Below are positions 53,211 through 62,420 of a stretch of 64,000 nucleotides of DNA, in pieces. Numbering within the stretch: position 1 is the first letter of the stretch; each line of letters opens with the position of its first letter. Origin of the DNA: Tardiphaga sp. P9-11 (GTDB lineage: Bacteria; Pseudomonadota; Alphaproteobacteria; Rhizobiales; Xanthobacteraceae); contig NZ_NPKQ01000003.1 in assembly GCF_008329525.1 (NCBI RefSeq), positions 434,001 to 498,000 on the forward strand, read 5' to 3'. The position numbers and the translations under genes are program-made. Below the pieces are notes generated by a model. That model worked only from the letters and a program-made list of their open reading frames with translations. It ran no database searches and was not told where the DNA came from.

Positions 53211-53237
53211 ATACGTATCTGGTATCGAACTGTTTCC

Positions 53238-53273
53238 ATGCCCCGCGCGACTCATCGAAGTCTCGCGGGGCAT
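53238..53273 (+). terminator. terminator after msrB
   Basis: ATGCCCCGCGCGAC and GTCTCGCGGGGCAT pair around TCATCGAA (one mismatch), followed by TTCTGT. It is 28 bases after the msrB stop. Confidence 0.72.
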
Positions 53274-53376
53274 TTCTGTCCAATACTTCCTTTATAGGCG
53301 GCTTTGCTCACTGCCTGTTACTTGAACATGCCTCAGCGGCATGCACGTTTGCGACGAAGAATAAGAAAGTACCAAG

Positions 53377-53757
53377 ATGTCTACCCGTTCGAACCGTTTG
53401 TTACTCGGCATTGCACTTGCGGGTCTCATTCTCGAAAGCTTGGTGTCCCACCCCGCACTGGCGACCGACAAGGTGTCGCTGTTCAAGGTGATCACCGCCA
53501 AGGACGAGATCATCATCGGCATTAACGATGACCAGCTCTCCACTTTCGAAACCAAGAACGCTGGCGGCGTTGCCAAGCATCTGGTCCAGAAGGGCACCCT
53601 CACGGCGTGGCAGTACAGCGTCCGCAAGGCTGAAGCCGGTGCGCTCGAACAGGCCCCGCTGCGGCAGGTCGGCCTGATGTCGAATGACGCGCTGCGGGTC
53701 GAGCCCTACACGACCCCCCTCAAAATCGTGCCGCTGCCGGACATGACCGGACAATAG
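53377..53757 (+). CDS. secreted hypothetical protein, 126 residues
   Basis: Not recognised. Signal peptide (LLLGIALAGLILESLVSHPA, cleaved near ALA). The mature part reads KVSLFKVITAKDEIIIGIND, then DDQLSTFETKNAGGVAKHL and PLKIVPLPDM, a mixed alpha/beta pattern without cysteine. Probably periplasmic. Not obviously in an operon: a terminator lies upstream and 245 bases follow without a gene. Confidence 0.62.
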   Translation: MSTRSNRLLLGIALAGLILESLVSHPALATDKVSLFKVITAKDEIIIGINDDQLSTFETKNAGGVAKHLVQKGTLTAWQYSVRKAEAGALEQAPLRQVGLMSNDALRVEPYTTPLKIVPLPDMTGQ

Positions 53758-54002
53758 GCAAATATTGGCGGCCCAATGCCGGTGCCCATGCCTTGAGCGC
53801 CGGCTAACCTGTTTAAATTACAAAGTTATTACAACCATACCGCCCGGGCCTGCGATTCATCATGCTGTATCGCAGGTGTCGCAATCGGCCAAAACGTGCT
53901 TATATCAGGGTCTGTCCTGAAATGATGTTCCGCGCGCCGCCGGATCGGCTGCATTGCGAATGAAGCGTCGTTTCGTTGCGTATTCAGATGAGGTCCCCGA
54001 CC

Positions 54003-54299
54003 ATGGCAGCTTTCAGCTACAACACCGCAGCCGAACTCTTCCCCGCCGCGATCCGCAAGAAAAAGCGCGCTGGTTTCGCTTATCGTCGTTTCGACACGGC
54101 CGCCGCTGCTGTGCAGTTTGCGATCGAGGAATTACCTGCGGACTCGCTGAACGGCGCTTATCTCCAGGTTGATGAAGCCCGCTTCGATCAGAGCGGCATC
54201 CGCTCACTCTATGAGAGCCAGGACTTCCCGCTCGAGCGCCGCGTGCGCGCCGACGAGCCTGAGACCGACGACGCAGACGCAGACGCAGACGCGGCGTAA
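54003..54299 (+). CDS. hypothetical protein with Asp-Ala repeat tail, 98 residues
   Basis: Not recognised. From ATG 54003: a basic N-terminal half (AAIRKKKRAGFAYRRFDTAA) and AVQFAIEELPADSLNGAYLQ VDEARFD, ending in a DADADADAA tail from a short in-frame GACGCA repeat. No signal peptide. A well-formed terminator (54323) follows 23 bases after the stop, which supports it as a real gene. Confidence 0.62.
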   Translation: MAAFSYNTAAELFPAAIRKKKRAGFAYRRFDTAAAAVQFAIEELPADSLNGAYLQVDEARFDQSGIRSLYESQDFPLERRVRADEPETDDADADADAA

Positions 54300-54322
54300 T
54301 ATCTTTCCCGGTTAAGCTAAAG

Positions 54323-54359
54323 ACAGCCCAGCCTCTGGATCAGAGTCTGGGCTGTTTTT
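54323..54359. terminator. bidirectional terminator between convergent genes
   Basis: ACAGCCCAG and CTGGGCTGT (9-bp perfect stem) with TTTTT following on the plus strand. It ends the DADA-tail gene and overlaps the last codons of the leftward DUF4112 gene. Confidence 0.82.
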
Positions 54360-54909
54360 CGAGCCACTTCCGCAGCATTTTGACGTTGCGGACATTGGCC
54401 CGGAACATGACGTCGAACGCATCGCCGACGAACGGCACGATGCCGATTGCGCCATCGAGCGCGACATTGCCCAGCATTCGCGTCGTGAGGTGCCAAGGTG
54501 CCCCAAGGGCCCGCGCCTCGCGCACTACCCACAGCGAGATCGCCGTGGTGATGATGTCGCCTATCACCGGAATCAATCCGATCAGACCATCGATCCCGTA
54601 GCGGATCTTCGTGCCCGGCAGAACGAAGGCGACGTCGAGCAGTTGCGACAGCGCATCCAGCCGCGCCAGCCGTTGCTCGCGCGTGAGATTGGCAAATGGA
54701 TTATTAGCGCCCGCTTCGAAATCGAACCGGAAGCCCTTCATATCCGGCCGGAGTTGCTCCGGCCGAACCTCAAAACCATCCTGATCGATGATCGGACCAT
54801 GCGCCGATGACGCCCGTGTGCGCGGGCGGCCGGCGTCGTAAGTGGTTGATTGACCTGTGCTGACCATGGCCGTGACATGGGGGCTGGACGCGGAATTCGC
54901 AAGCGACAT
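54340..54909 (-). CDS. DUF4112 membrane protein
   Basis: 189 residues from ATG 54909 (MSLANSASSP). A disordered N-terminal 75 residues precede the DUF4112 domain: RLDALSQLLDVAFVLPGTKI, RYGIDGLIGLIPVIGDIITT and a mirrored second half GAIGIVPFVGDAFDVMFRAN. Two or three membrane-associated helices. Function unknown. The stop codon lies inside the shared terminator hairpin. Confidence 0.83.
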   Translation of the reverse strand: MSLANSASSPHVTAMVSTGQSTTYDAGRPRTRASSAHGPIIDQDGFEVRPEQLRPDMKGFRFDFEAGANNPFANLTREQRLARLDALSQLLDVAFVLPGTKIRYGIDGLIGLIPVIGDIITTAISLWVVREARALGAPWHLTTRMLGNVALDGAIGIVPFVGDAFDVMFRANVRNVKMLRKWLEKQPRL

Positions 54910-55024
54910 CGCGTCACGCCCTGTCGGGCACGCCCCGCGATTGAGCGGCGTCGCTAAAGCACCCAACCGCCGGTTACAATGCCGGGAACCCAATGTATTC
55001 TCCGCCGCCGGGAACCGGCTGGGG

Positions 55025-55545
55025 ATGGGACGAATGCGACGACCCTTGGGTGACGCGTGCCTCGATATTGCGAGCTTCGCCCGGGAGCGGAAGCACGAAT
55101 TCCTGTCCTACATCCTGCGACTGGCCGCGGCGGAGGCCTACAAGACCACGGCCGACGAGGATGCATTCGAACTTCCGATGCCGCGCCGGCTGGCGGCCAA
55201 GGAGCTGATCGTCGGAATCTGGGACTGGGACATCAGCAACGACCGCAGCTATCTCGACACTGGCAGCGCGAACTTTTTCAATATCGACCCCACCGTAGCG
55301 GCGCGCGGCTTGCCTTGCATGGAGTGTCTTGCCGCGGTCCATCCCGACGACATTGCCAGGGTGCTGGCGGCGATCGATCAGTCGAGCGTCGCGGCGGCGC
55401 CTATGAATGCGAATATCGGCTGGTCAAAAACGACCGGATCAGCTGGGTCCTCGCGCGCGGCAACTGCACGCTGGATCGCCATGGCCGCCCGGTTCGCCTG
55501 CCCGGCGCGATCATCGACATTACCCACGACAAGGCCATGAACTGA
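55025..55545 (+). pseudogene. PAS-domain protein with a frameshift
   Basis: From ATG 55025 one frame encodes the first half of a PAS_3-type fold (AKELIVGIWDWDISNDRSYL, CLAAVHPDDIARVLAAIDQS). After about 55392 that frame becomes nonsense, while the next frame carries the matching second half: GGAYECEYRLVKNDRISWVL ARGNC and LPGAIIDITHDKAMN, ending TGA 55545. One extra G in the GCGGCGGCGCC tract would restore SVAGGAYECEYR. It is either a recent pseudogene or a base-calling error. An intact version would be about 173 residues with no output domain, next to a convergent diguanylate cyclase. Confidence 0.7.
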
Positions 55546-55558
55546 GGTTGCGGGACGA

Positions 55559-56788
55559 TCACGCCAGCTTGCGGGCGCGATCGATCGCTTCATCCATGTC
55601 GAGATCGGGCACCATCGACGGCGCTTCGAGATCGCAGACGGCGAAGCGGTTCTTGCCGTCGTTCTTGGCGGCATAGAGCGCCTGGTCGGCGGCGGCGATC
55701 AGCCGTTCCGGATATTGCCCGACTTGCGGCTGCCACTGCGCAACGCCGATGGACGCCGCAATCGGAATATCGCCGGGTGCACAAGCCGCAGCATCGAGGC
55801 GGCAGGTCTCGAGGATACGGCGCGCAATGGCGGCCGCTTCATTGAGCGTAGTGGACGGCAGGATGATGCAGAACTCGTCGCCGCCGGAACGCGCCAGGAG
55901 ATCGCCGGGGCGGAGCTTGCTCTGGGTCATCAGCGTGAAGTGCTGCAGGCACTGGTCGCCGGCGGCATGGCCGTGGCCGTCATTGATTTCCTTGAAGCCG
56001 TCGAGATCGATCGCCAGCAGCGCGAACGGCTTCTGCGTGCGGCGTGCCAGCGCGCATTCCTCGGTGAGACGCTGCACCAGATGACGGCGATTGGCGACGC
56101 CGGTGAGATCATCGACCAGCGCGAGTTCGGCGACTTCGCCGCGCAGGCGATCGATGGCCATCAGCAGGAATCCGAAATTCCACGACATCGCCAGGAACAC
56201 CAGCACAAGCACCATCATGGCCTGGACACTGTTGAAATTGGCAAAGGTCATGCCGCCGCCGATCTGCGCCAGCGCGGCGGCCGAACGCATGACATGCGCG
56301 ACGACGAGCGAGATGGCGAGCCAGCCGGCCAGACGGGCGCCGGCATTGCCGCCGCCGTCCTTGCGCGACAACAACAGCGGCACGGTCATGGCGACGGTGA
56401 TCGACTGGCCGGCGGAATAGATCAGCACGCGTATCGCCATGTTGTCGTGCCACTGCGTGAACAGCAGCAATCCGGCCACGGCGACGCCGACGATCGCCAC
56501 TTGCAGACGCCATCCGGCCGGGCGGCCGTAGAACTGGTTCATGCCGATGGTGGCGAGGCTGGTGGCGAACAGCAAAAGACCGCCGCCGAGCATGATGGGG
56601 ATCAGCGGATGGACATCGGTGCTGCGCAGCACCGAGACGCCGGTGCCGAGCGCCGCGGTCAACGCGGCTGCGGTCCAGTAACGCGCGGCGCGCAGGTTGG
56701 GATAGCTGGTGGCCACATAGGCCCAGACCACGCCGAGGGCCAAAAAGTTTACGGTGAATACCGTGAACAGCGTGCCGACGTTCAACAT
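55559..56788 (-). CDS. membrane-bound GGDEF diguanylate cyclase
   Basis: 409 residues. Seven hydrophobic segments in the first 215 residues, then a GGDEF domain: DDLTGVANRRHLVQRLTEEC, LAIDLDGFKEINDGHGHAAG, inhibitory RxxD (RPGD) five residues before the active-site SGGDEF, and ASIGVAQWQP. Expected to make cyclic di-GMP with product inhibition. Different membrane module from the cyclase at 13992. Convergent with the frameshifted PAS gene (13 bases apart). Confidence 0.91.
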   Translation of the reverse strand: MLNVGTLFTVFTVNFLALGVVWAYVATSYPNLRAARYWTAAALTAALGTGVSVLRSTDVHPLIPIMLGGGLLLFATSLATIGMNQFYGRPAGWRLQVAIVGVAVAGLLLFTQWHDNMAIRVLIYSAGQSITVAMTVPLLLSRKDGGGNAGARLAGWLAISLVVAHVMRSAAALAQIGGGMTFANFNSVQAMMVLVLVFLAMSWNFGFLLMAIDRLRGEVAELALVDDLTGVANRRHLVQRLTEECALARRTQKPFALLAIDLDGFKEINDGHGHAAGDQCLQHFTLMTQSKLRPGDLLARSGGDEFCIILPSTTLNEAAAIARRILETCRLDAAACAPGDIPIAASIGVAQWQPQVGQYPERLIAAADQALYAAKNDGKNRFAVCDLEAPSMVPDLDMDEAIDRARKLA

Positions 56789-57074
56789 GGGTCGACCCCG
56801 CCACGCAGTGCGTCGGACGTCTGTGCGCTGCTGTTGATCCCCGTCATCACGTCCACCACCAAGTCCACCACTCAGTCCCGCCGGGACGTAAAATGCAGCG
56901 GTGACGCTTAACGGAAGCTGACTCGCGGCGGATAATCCCCAGTGTGGTTTTGAAAGAGTGAAAGGGAATGGGTTAATCCGACCTTCACCATCAAGGTTCC
57001 CCAGGTTCGCCCAGCGACCGCGCGGCTTAACGAAACCTTAACGCCGCGCGCCCCTCAGCCTGGCGCCCCGTGGC

Positions 57075-57899
57075 CTATCGGCCGGCCGCCAGGCGATCGG
57101 CGAAATAGCCGATAGTCTTGCGATAGATCGTGGCCCTGTTCCACTCGCGCATCGCCTCGAAATTCGCCGTGCCTTCGCCGTAGGGCTGGCCGCCCTTGAA
57201 GCCCGACGTGTGCAGCAGGTTCGCGGTGGAGGCCAGCACGTCAGGCACTGAATGGCGGAGATCGACATGGCCGTTGCCGTCGAAATCGACGCCGTATTTG
57301 ATGTAGCTCGACGGCAGGAATTGCGTCTGGCCGAGCTCGCCCGCATAGGCACCGATCAGGTCGCGCAACGGCAGGTCGCCGCGCTGCAGGATCTTCAGCG
57401 CCGCGATCAGCTCGCCCTGGAACAGTTCGGTGCGGCGGCAGTCATGCGCCATGGTGGTGAGCGTGCGGATCACCGGCATCTTGCCGATGTCGCCCTTGCC
57501 GAAATCCGACTCGAGGCCCCAGATCGCCACCACGATCTGCGGCGGCACGCCGAAGCGCTGCTCGATGCGCGACAGCAGCGAGGCGTGGCGCTGCATCATC
57601 TGCAGGCCCATCGAGATGCGGCCCTGGCCGACGCGGGTCGAGACATATTGCTCGAAAGTCTTGTTGAACGTGCCGCGCTGGCGACGATCGAACGACAGCA
57701 CCGCGGGGTCCTGCGTCACGCCGGCAAAGGCCTGCGATATCACCCCCTGCGACACGCCGGCGGCGGCCGCCTCCTGCGACATGGCCGCGATAAAACCCTG
57801 GAAATCGCCGCCGCATTTGGCGGCCTGCGAGGCCGTGGGCGAGAGCGCGAGTGCGGCAAAGGACACAGCGGCAATGGCAATGGCGGTGATACGAGTCAT
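57075..57899 (-). CDS. MltB-family lytic murein transglycosylase
   Basis: 274 residues from ATG 57899; the longer ORF to 58109 has no signal peptide. Signal peptide MTRITAIAIAAVSFAALALS with mature start near AAKCGG. SLT_2 domain: catalytic Glu in VVAIWGLESDFGKGDIGKMP, later GELIAALKILQRG, YAGELGQTQFLPSSYIKYGV and DFDGNGHVDLRHSVPDVLAS. Cleaves the peptidoglycan glycan chain, forming 1,6-anhydro-muramic ends in the periplasm. No peptidoglycan-binding domain follows. Monocistronic. Confidence 0.92.
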   Translation of the reverse strand: MTRITAIAIAAVSFAALALSPTASQAAKCGGDFQGFIAAMSQEAAAAGVSQGVISQAFAGVTQDPAVLSFDRRQRGTFNKTFEQYVSTRVGQGRISMGLQMMQRHASLLSRIEQRFGVPPQIVVAIWGLESDFGKGDIGKMPVIRTLTTMAHDCRRTELFQGELIAALKILQRGDLPLRDLIGAYAGELGQTQFLPSSYIKYGVDFDGNGHVDLRHSVPDVLASTANLLHTSGFKGGQPYGEGTANFEAMREWNRATIYRKTIGYFADRLAAGR

Positions 57900-58082
57900 G
57901 AAAAACCTGCTGGGTTGGCGATACCGGAGTGTGGCATGACCGGTGTGTCCGAACAACGGCGCCTGCTCTGCTGCGCCGGATCTCCTGCAACGGACATAGC
58001 GGCAGACATGCGACATCGCCCCTGTTGTTTGCGGCGCGGGGGCGCCGTCGTCTCCTGCATTCCCGCCCTCTGTTGAGAGGGC

Positions 58083-58201
58083 GCGCGGAACGCCGGGTGC
58101 CCGTTGCACCCTTGGGCCTGATGCGATGCGGTCTTCCGCAAGGATAATGCATCAGGACTTTCGGAGGCGCAGGGCAAGAAAGTGCCCGGCGTTCCGCACG
58201 C
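58083..58201. repeat. nested-hairpin intergenic element
   Basis: Three concentric inverted repeats: outer GCGCGGAACGCCGGGTGC (58083-58100) with GTGCCCGGCGTTCCGCACGC (58182-58201), middle CCTGATGC (58117-58124) with GCATCAGG (58149-58156), inner TGCGG (58127-58131) with CCGCA (58136-58140). It lies in a 784-base gap (57900-58683) with no ORF I can support. From memory, similar GGAACGCCGGG...CCCGGCGTTCC segments recur in Bradyrhizobium genomes, so it is probably a dispersed repeat. Whether it is transcribed is unknown. Confidence 0.6.
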
Positions 58202-58683
58202 GGTGTTTGACGGGTTGCCCGGCTTTCCAGATGAACCCTCAGACCCATCATTATTAGACTCCATTGCGATGAAGTCGGATTAGCGCAGCCAAGAACCGAA
58301 CGCCTCGGATGAAGTCGTCCGTCACACTGTCCAGAGGGTCTTTCCATCTCAAGGCCGGCCGTCTCCTTGCCAGTGGCAGTGCTGGCGCAGATCCGTCCTG
58401 CCCGAAGACAGACGTCCCCCATGAACCGCGTGACGCCGCATCTCCGGCGCCCACCGCATCCCACCCCGCGAACGTGACGATCGCGATCGCCCCTCTCGGT
58501 GGGGCAGGACGGAGGGGATAATAATCCTTGTTCCGAAATCGTCAAGAACGAAAAGTGAACATTCAGGCTCGGCCGGCGGCGGCGCGTCTCGCCGGTAACC
58601 CCTGCCCGCTTTGCCCACAGATGCATGCACGCTTTGCGCGATGAGGCTTTGACTTCGGCCGCGCCATCGCCCACTTAACCGCC

Positions 58684-58920
58684 ATGGCCAAGAAACCCGG
58701 TACCAATCCCAAAGGCGAATTCGCCTTTTTCAACGTCTTCTATGAAGACGGCTCGCAGCGCTCCAACCGCCGCGTGCCCAGCGAACTGCTGGGCGGCCTC
58801 GAGGGGGATGAGCCGGCCAAGGCCGCCATCGCCGAGCAGGACCGCGAGATCGCCGAGAAGTCCGGCCGTCCGGCGCTGGAGATCAAGAGCGTCGAGCGGG
58901 TGGGCGCGAAGAAGAAGTAG
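58684..58920 (+). CDS. conserved hypothetical protein, 78 residues
   Basis: Not recognised by function. A small, soluble, charged protein: MAKKPGTNPKGEFAFFNVFY, EDGSQRSNRRVPSELLGGLE, ending SVERVGAKKK. The basic, proline/lysine start and end resemble nucleic-acid-binding small proteins, but no motif proves it. A terminator lies 33 bases after the stop (58954). Codon use is like the neighbours. Confidence 0.7.
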   Translation: MAKKPGTNPKGEFAFFNVFYEDGSQRSNRRVPSELLGGLEGDEPAKAAIAEQDREIAEKSGRPALEIKSVERVGAKKK

Positions 58921-58953
58921 GGACTTCGCTCTATCTGCATCTGAATTTGAAAT

Positions 58954-58977
58954 GGCCGGGCTTGTCCCGGCCGTTTT
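58954..58977 (+). terminator. terminator after the 78-residue gene
   Basis: GGCCGGG, loop CTTGT, CCCGGCC then GTTTT: a compact intrinsic terminator. Confidence 0.78.
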
Positions 58978-59250
58978 CCGTTTGGGGAGACTGCGACTAG
59001 GAAGCATGTCTTTATCGTCGCGCATCTAGAGATGGTTACTTTCTAAAGTTTGAAGTGAAGTCAAAAGTTGTAAGCAGCTTTACGGGTAGCGCCGACGTAT
59101 TCATCGCTTCGCTACAAAAATCATAAGCTGTGACCAATTCTTTGCAGCGAGAAATTGGCATGTACTGCCACGGAAAGCGTCAGCGCATGGGAAATAGCGC
59201 AGTATTATGGGACGGGATTCCACATTCGATTCACCCACTCTGAGCCATCC
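58978..59250. other. AT-richer intergenic stretch
   Basis: No ORF, RNA gene or promoter that I can support. The sequence from about 59000 to 59220 is visibly poorer in G+C than its surroundings. It contains one imperfect palindrome, CCAATTCTTTGC followed by AGCGAGAAATTGG (59133-59157). It may be a relic of foreign DNA or a regulatory region without a recognisable target. Confidence 0.35.
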
Positions 59251-59661
59251 TCACCCCGCCCCACCCGCCATCTGCCTGTTCGTCATCACCTGCGCCGCGA
59301 TGATGATCCACGGGAGCACCAGCTCCGGCACGAGATAGGTGATCCACACGACATGCGGTTCGGGCAGGCCGACTTTCGAGATAGACAGCACGCGGCCGAG
59401 GCCGCCGACAAATACCGTCGCCGCCATCAGGAAGATCAGCGTGTTGTGGTCGCGAATGGTCGAGGCCGCCCACAGGCCCATGACGCCCGACATCAGATAG
59501 ATGCCGCCCATGAAGCGATGCACGTTGTCGAGCCGCGGCGCCGTCTCGGGCTGGCCGAGATACATCTGCAGCGAGCCGCCGAAGATGGCGATGGCACCGA
59601 CCAGAAACAGGCAGACCTGGGCAACGCGCTGACTGAGCAGCATCGGGGCGAGCGACGTCAT
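59251..59661 (-). CDS. DUF4345 membrane protein
   Basis: 136 residues from ATG 59661 (AAAAGGACA upstream). Four hydrophobic segments with the DUF4345 pattern: RFMGGIYLMSGVMGLWAAST, TLIFLMAATVFVGGLGRVLS and YLVPELVLPWIIIAAQVM. A paralogue of the gene at 49573-49980. Function unknown. Monocistronic. Confidence 0.78.
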   Translation of the reverse strand: MTSLAPMLLSQRVAQVCLFLVGAIAIFGGSLQMYLGQPETAPRLDNVHRFMGGIYLMSGVMGLWAASTIRDHNTLIFLMAATVFVGGLGRVLSISKVGLPEPHVVWITYLVPELVLPWIIIAAQVMTNRQMAGGAG

Positions 59662-59811
59662 GGCAATGTCCTTTTGAAAATGAATAGAGCAATGCGCGAC
59701 GCTAGCGTGCGGTGAGCCTCCATCAAAGGGCGTGTCGCGCACCGGCCGCGCACCCCTACGTGCCGCTGCACGCGGCGGGGCGCGGTGAAGGAAGCGGGGC
59801 CGCGAAGCCTC

Positions 59812-59841
59812 TTGACATTAAGAACAAAACAAGAACATACT
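59812..59841 (+). promoter_or_regulatory. LexA-controlled (SOS) promoter
   Basis: A consensus -35 TTGACA (59812-59817), an 18-base spacer and a -10-like CATACT (59836-59841). Inside it lies GAAC-AAAACAA-GAAC (59822-59836), the alphaproteobacterial LexA direct repeat (reverse complement of GTTC-N7-GTTC). LexA bound here would block RNA polymerase. It points at the mini-ORF starting at 59874. Confidence 0.75.
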
Positions 59842-59873
59842 TGCAGCCATACACCTCAAACGACGAGCGCGTC

Positions 59874-59984
59874 ATGGCCGACATCACCTGTTTCGTCGCA
59901 ACGCCCTTTCTGAAAGGCGGGTCAGGGTCGCCGGCGGCGTACAGACGTACGGCACGCACCAACGAAAATGCCCGGCGCATCTAG
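59874..59984 (+). CDS. 36-residue ORF behind the SOS promoter, possibly a truncated gene
   Basis: Starts MADITCFVATPFLKGGSGSP and ends RTNENARRI. The first dozen residues resemble, from memory, the start of a small conserved Bradyrhizobium protein family of about 80 residues, whose remainder is absent here. The last codons overlap the rpoD terminator stem (59968). No good ribosome site is visible. It may be a broken SOS gene, a short leader peptide or a functional small protein. Low confidence. Confidence 0.35.
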   Translation: MADITCFVATPFLKGGSGSPAAYRRTARTNENARRI

Positions 59985-60012
59985 CGAAGCTTGCTTCGCG
60001 CTGGCCGGGCAT
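59968..60012 (-). terminator. terminator of rpoD
   Basis: On the minus strand ATGCCCGGC and GCCGGGCAT form the outer stem with an inner GCGAAGC/GCTTCGC hairpin, followed by TTTTCGTT. It lies 33 bases after the rpoD stop. Confidence 0.8.
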
Positions 60013-60044
60013 CATCAGAAGGATCAAACGATCGAAAGCGACTG

Positions 60045-62174
<2,130 letters not shown>

Positions 62175-62420
62175 TCAATGCTCCTGAAACGCGCTCACGC
62201 CGGGGGCGTCACCGCCCCGCTATCATTCATCGTCACCGGTTGACGCACAAAGGGCGGCGCTTGTCTTTCGCCACCCCGATGTCGTCTTCACGGTTTTCGC
62301 ACTAGCCCAGACCCTTAACGAGAGAGCCTTAAGCCCGGATTAACCCTGTTTCTGCAGCCAAACCATGGGTTTGGCGAGTCTTTTCGCGGCATGCCCAAGC
62401 ACCATCCGCAGCAAAGTGCA

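Noticed and set aside
54857-55024. N-terminal extension of the PAS gene from ATG 54857
   Set aside because: It would overlap the divergent DUF4112 start and adds residues with no PAS-like character; ATG 55025 is better.
57900-58109. 70-residue N-terminal extension of the lytic transglycosylase
   Set aside because: The ATG at 57899 gives a proper signal peptide; the extension would bury it.
58254-58630. Minus-strand ORFs in the gap before the 78-residue gene
   Set aside because: Overlapping frames with Arg/Pro-rich translations and no ribosome site; they look like translation of repeat-derived DNA.
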